From contig NZ_AUAS01000004.1 of assembly GCF_000428845.1 (NCBI RefSeq), positions 62,001 to 126,000 of the forward strand: a DNA stretch of 64,000 nucleotides. The letters run 5' to 3'. The notes under the pieces were generated by a model. The model did no database searches and was not told the origin of the DNA. It saw only the letters and a list, made by a program, of their open reading frames with translations. Position 1 is the first letter of the stretch. Each line of letters begins with the position of its first letter. The stretch comes from Dyadobacter alkalitolerans DSM 23607 (GTDB lineage: Bacteria; Bacteroidota; Bacteroidia; Cytophagales; Spirosomataceae). Both the position numbers and the translations under genes were made by a program. Below, one piece after another: positions 61,315 through 64,000 of this stretch.

Positions 61315-62286
61315 TTACTGATTTCTGTTCAGTACGCTGATGATAAGCTTTTTAACTGTCTCCATCTCTTCCGGCTTACTGGCGGCAGCAAAAAGTGTAA
61401 GGCTCGCAAGTGCCTCATTACTAATCAATAATTTTCCGTCGCTTGTTGTCAGCAATTCGTTCACGTCTAAAAAAAGCAAGAAACAAGCGGCGGCAATTCG
61501 TTTGTTGCCGTCAATAAATGAATGATTCTTGATGATTAAATAAAGGAGGACAGCGGCTTTTTCCTCGATAGAGGGATAAAAATCAAAGTCACCGAAGCCC
61601 TTGCCGATCTGTGCAATTGAACTTTGGAAAGTTTCATCTTTTTCCTTTCCGAAGATGACGGATTCGAAATCGCCTTTCATGATATTTATAATCTTTTGAT
61701 AGTCTGATAATTCAGGATATGTTGCGCTGCGGACATTAATGCCTCTTTGATCCAACTGATCATGGTCGTAATCATCCAGCAATTCTAAACCCGTCGCAAA
61801 TTGTTCCAGCCAGCTATTTTGTGCATCTCCGATTCTACTCTCAATAGCCCTGCTTAGGATCCGGATGCCATCCTTTAAGGTTTGCACCTGGTGGTTTTTC
61901 TGTGCAAGCCGTTTCTCGTTAATAGCGAATCCCTCAATCAGGTAATTTTTTAGACGCTGGGTAGCCCAAATCCTGAATTGCGTAGCCTTGCCGGAATTTA
62001 CCCTGTAACCGACAGACAAGATCATATCCAGGTTGAAAACGTCTACTTGTCTGACTACATGGCGTTTGCCTTCCTTTTGAACTATTTCCATTTTGGAAAT
62101 AGTTGACTCCCTCGTTAGCTCTCCTTCATGCAGAATATTCCGGATATGCTTATTGATGCCCGGAACCTCGGTGCCAAACAATGCAGCAATCTGCTTCTGA
62201 CTTAACCAGATATTTTCCTCCTGGAGTGTCACTTCTATCTGGCTATTGCCGTCCGCACCTACGTATATCTCTATCTGATTTTCCAT
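61315..62286 (-). CDS. RhuM-Fic/Doc fusion protein
   Basis: This is a 323-residue two-domain protein. Residues 1-150 resemble RhuM: NIWLSQKQIAALFGTEVPGINKHIRNIL and NLDMILSVGYRVNSGKATQFRIWATQRLKNYLIEGFAIN, a DNA-binding-like virulence-associated domain. The C-terminal half is a Fic/Doc domain with the active-site motif HSFIDGNKR at 255-263. The motif has a lysine before arginine, as in Doc, which phosphorylates EF-Tu, rather than the glycine of most AMP-transferring Fic proteins. No separate antitoxin gene is adjacent. It is convergent with the alpha-galactosidase gene, 6 bp away. Confidence 0.88.
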   Translation of the reverse strand: MENQIEIYVGADGNSQIEVTLQEENIWLSQKQIAALFGTEVPGINKHIRNILHEGELTRESTISKMEIVQKEGKRHVVRQVDVFNLDMILSVGYRVNSGKATQFRIWATQRLKNYLIEGFAINEKRLAQKNHQVQTLKDGIRILSRAIESRIGDAQNSWLEQFATGLELLDDYDHDQLDQRGINVRSATYPELSDYQKIINIMKGDFESVIFGKEKDETFQSSIAQIGKGFGDFDFYPSIEEKAAVLLYLIIKNHSFIDGNKRIAAACFLLFLDVNELLTTSDGKLLISNEALASLTLFAAASKPEEMETVKKLIISVLNRNQ

Positions 62287-62398
62287 TCCGACTTCATTTA
62301 TTCCAAAGATTAGAAAAATTGAACTGTGAGAAACGCAAGATCCAACGAACGGTAGGCGGCATTTATCGAAAGCATTTCATCTTAGGACTAGCTCGCCT

Positions 62399-62821
62399 CT
62401 ACTCCCCCCAAACCGTCACCACAACCGCTCTGGTGCCGCCGTGGTCTCTGTGTTCGCAGAGATAGATGCCTTGCCAGGTTCCTAGGGCTAGTCGACCGTT
62501 TTTGATGGGGATCATTACGGAGCTGCCTAGTAGTGAGGCTTTCAGATGTGCAGGCATGTCGTCGGAACCCTCGTAGTCGTGCTCGTAGTCGGGGTCGTTT
62601 TCTTTGACGGTTTTATTGAAATACATTTCGAAATCTTTTCGCACGGTGGGGTCGGCGTTTTCGTTGATCGTGAGCGAGGCGGAGGTGTGCTGGATGAAAA
62701 CCTGGCACATGCCTGTGGCGAGCAACGAAATTTGCGGCATCGCATTGAGAATGTCGCCGGTGATGAGGTGAAAGCCCCGGCGCTTTTCACGGAATGTTAA
62801 ACTTTGCTGAAATATTTTCAT
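62399..62821 (-). CDS. YjbQ-family protein (UPF0047)
   Basis: This 140-residue protein matches the YjbQ/UPF0047 family: GFHLITGDILNAM, the metal-site motif CQVFIQHTSASLTINENADPTVRKD, and LGTWQGIYLCEHRDHGGTRAVVVTVWG. Some members have thiamine-phosphate synthase-like activity in tests, but the true role is unclear. It is not linked to an obvious pathway here. It sits between the RhuM-Fic gene and a glycosyltransferase. Confidence 0.93.
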   Translation of the reverse strand: MKIFQQSLTFREKRRGFHLITGDILNAMPQISLLATGMCQVFIQHTSASLTINENADPTVRKDFEMYFNKTVKENDPDYEHDYEGSDDMPAHLKASLLGSSVMIPIKNGRLALGTWQGIYLCEHRDHGGTRAVVVTVWGE

Positions 62822-62940
62822 CCGGTAAATGTATTACTCTGCGTTCAAATTTGATGATACTTTTGCATCTTCAAGCGAATGCTGAGTTAATCAAAACAAT
62901 TAATGAAAGAAGCGCTGATCAAGATCTTTACTTTTAGTCA

Positions 62941-63771
62941 ATGAACATTATACCCATTTCCGTCCTTACCATAGTAAAATCCAGGCATGAGGCGCTTCGC
63001 AACCTTGTTCTGGGCCTTGACAATGCTGACTCTTATCCGGCTGAGCTGATTATAGTCAATATGAATGAGCCAGCAAGTGAGCTGGTTTCTGAAAATTTCC
63101 CGATCCGCTCCGTTCGGTTTGATGATGCCGAAAGACTTCCTCTTGCTGCGGCGCGGAACTTTGCGGCGAAACAAGCAACGCATCCTTTCATGATTTTTCT
63201 GGATGTGGACTGCATTCCTTCACCGGATTTATTAGAAAAATATTTCAATGCGTGCCGGTCCGGTGCGCATTTATGGATAGGACCGGTCCGGTATCTTCGT
63301 CAGGGTGCCACAGCGGAAAAGGGTTTTCTTTCGAAAATGTGGGAAATGAGCACGCCAGATCCCGTTAGGGCCGATTTGCGGGAGGTGAATCATGCGCTTT
63401 TCTGGTCGCTTAACTTCGCTTGCAGTCAGGAAACGTATGAGCGCATTGGTGGTTTTGATACCCGATTTACCGGTTACGGTGCAGAAGATACCGATTTCGG
63501 TTTTGCAGCCCGTAAGCAAGGTGTCGAGCTGAGTGTTGCGGATGCCGTTGCATTTCATCAATATCATCCCAGCTTCAACCCGCCGCTCAATCATTTTGAA
63601 GACATTCTCATCAATGCTAAAACCTTTTTTAACAAATGGCAGATCTGGCCTATGGAAGGCTGGCTGCGAAAATTTGAGCGTGCAGGATTGATCAAATGGG
63701 AAAATGATGAGATCACAATTTTGCGCAGACCGACGGAAACAGAGGTTAACCAGGCGTTGAAGTCAGGATAA
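62941..63771 (+). CDS. Family 2 glycosyltransferase
   Basis: This is a 276-residue GT-A fold glycosyltransferase. VLTIVKSRHEALRNLVLGLDNADSYPAELIIVNMNEP forms the first half, the DxD metal motif is in FMIFLDVDCIPSPDLLEKY, and GGFDTRFTGYGAEDTDFGFAARKQG is the galactosyltransferase-like acceptor-side motif with an acidic ED pair. It has no membrane segment. The substrate is not known; a second probable glycosyltransferase is next to it on the opposite strand, pointing to a cell-envelope glycan locus to the right. Confidence 0.9.
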   Translation: MNIIPISVLTIVKSRHEALRNLVLGLDNADSYPAELIIVNMNEPASELVSENFPIRSVRFDDAERLPLAAARNFAAKQATHPFMIFLDVDCIPSPDLLEKYFNACRSGAHLWIGPVRYLRQGATAEKGFLSKMWEMSTPDPVRADLREVNHALFWSLNFACSQETYERIGGFDTRFTGYGAEDTDFGFAARKQGVELSVADAVAFHQYHPSFNPPLNHFEDILINAKTFFNKWQIWPMEGWLRKFERAGLIKWENDEITILRRPTETEVNQALKSG

Positions 63772-63783
63772 TCAGACCTTAAA

Positions 63784-64000
63784 TCACGCCAATCTTTCAG
63801 GAAAGTTAGTGTCCCAAAGTTCATGCAACCGTGCCGCAACATCTGCCAGCGCTGAGTCCTTGATCACATGTTTCCAGCAGTCATCAGGCAGGCTATCTGC
63901 CTTTTGAATGATTGTTTTCCAGTCGGTGTGATCCAGCTCTTCTGGCTGGACTAGCACAGCCATTCCATTTTGTGCTAATAATTCGGCTTTGCGCAATTGT
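63784..64000 (-). CDS. Probable glycosyltransferase, C-terminal fragment (partial)
   Basis: Only the last 71 residues are in the window; the gene enters from the right edge. The visible end, LRKAELLAQNGMAVLVQPEELDHTDWKTII in parts, followed by an alanine- and leucine-rich helix, resembles the C-terminal segment of GT-B glycosyltransferases related to MurG/family 28. It is convergent with the family 2 glycosyltransferase, 12 bp away. Identity is tentative because most of the protein is missing. Confidence 0.6.
   Translation of the reverse strand, partial: QLRKAELLAQNGMAVLVQPEELDHTDWKTIIQKADSLPDDCWKHVIKDSALADVAARLHELWDTNFPERLA

Noticed and set aside
1..64000. tRNA genes, rRNA genes, complete insertion sequences
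   Set aside because: No T-loop and acceptor-stem pattern, rRNA-like stretch or transposase frame was recognised by reading; a dedicated tRNA scan would be decisive.

Overview
The window looks like a chromosomal segment of an aerobic Bacteroidota bacterium of the Cytophagales, most like Dyadobacter or a close relative in the Spirosomaceae. This rests on protein content, not a database match: SusC/SusD pairs, type IX secretion (T9SS) C-terminal sorting domains, many TonB-dependent receptors, a fused CcoN-CcoO cbb3 oxidase, a bacillithiol pathway gene, and planctomycete-type cytochrome/DUF1501/DUF1553 proteins. Start sites generally lack Shine-Dalgarno sequences. No rRNA, tRNA, CRISPR array or complete transposon was recognised.

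Layout. 1-6924 (minus): cbb3 cytochrome oxidase operon in the order ccoI, ccoS, ccoNO, ccoQ/P fusion, ccoG (cut by the window edge). 7110-7661: small stress-type protein. 7727-13926 (minus): three extracytoplasmic genes (PSCyt1-DUF1549-DUF1553, DUF1501, DUF2231-cytochrome-LRR) with an array of palindromic repeats inside the set. 13965-15200: a LuxR-type HTH fragment beside a doubly damaged fatty acid desaturase pseudogene. 15231-23092: a secreted GH71/99-like T9SS protein, a diheme cytochrome c, a TolB/TPR protein, and an LVIVD lipoprotein/beta-barrel operon. 23089-29098 (minus): a probable iron-uptake operon (DUF4856, imelysin, HTTM membrane protein, TonB receptor). 29332-36986: housekeeping and stress genes (msrB, bshB1, an M23/LysM peptidase, trxB, an OmpA/PD40 protein, queE, mnmE).

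37030-42366 is a patchwork of small accessory genes: an MNT/HEPN toxin-antitoxin-like pair, an orphan barstar-like protein, a deleted DUF486 gene, TetR and HxlR regulators with clear palindromic operators, a PPOX-family protein, a possible ubiD scar and an SDR. 42527-46059 encodes a siderophore-type TonB receptor and a PepSY membrane reductase.

46068-61308 is a polysaccharide/L-fucose utilisation locus: a divergent AraC regulator, then SDR dehydrogenase, L-fuconate dehydratase-like enolase, sodium symporter, SusC, SusD, GH95 alpha-L-fucosidase and a T9SS-exported alpha-galactosidase-like enzyme. It predicts outer-membrane capture of a fucosylated glycan, periplasmic or surface de-fucosylation, sodium-coupled uptake, and non-phosphorylating oxidation of L-fucose. 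A 25-bp tandem repeat and a 33-bp near-perfect hairpin sit between susD and the fucosidase gene. 61315-64000 holds a RhuM-Fic fusion, a YjbQ protein, a family 2 glycosyltransferase and the 3' end of another probable glycosyltransferase.
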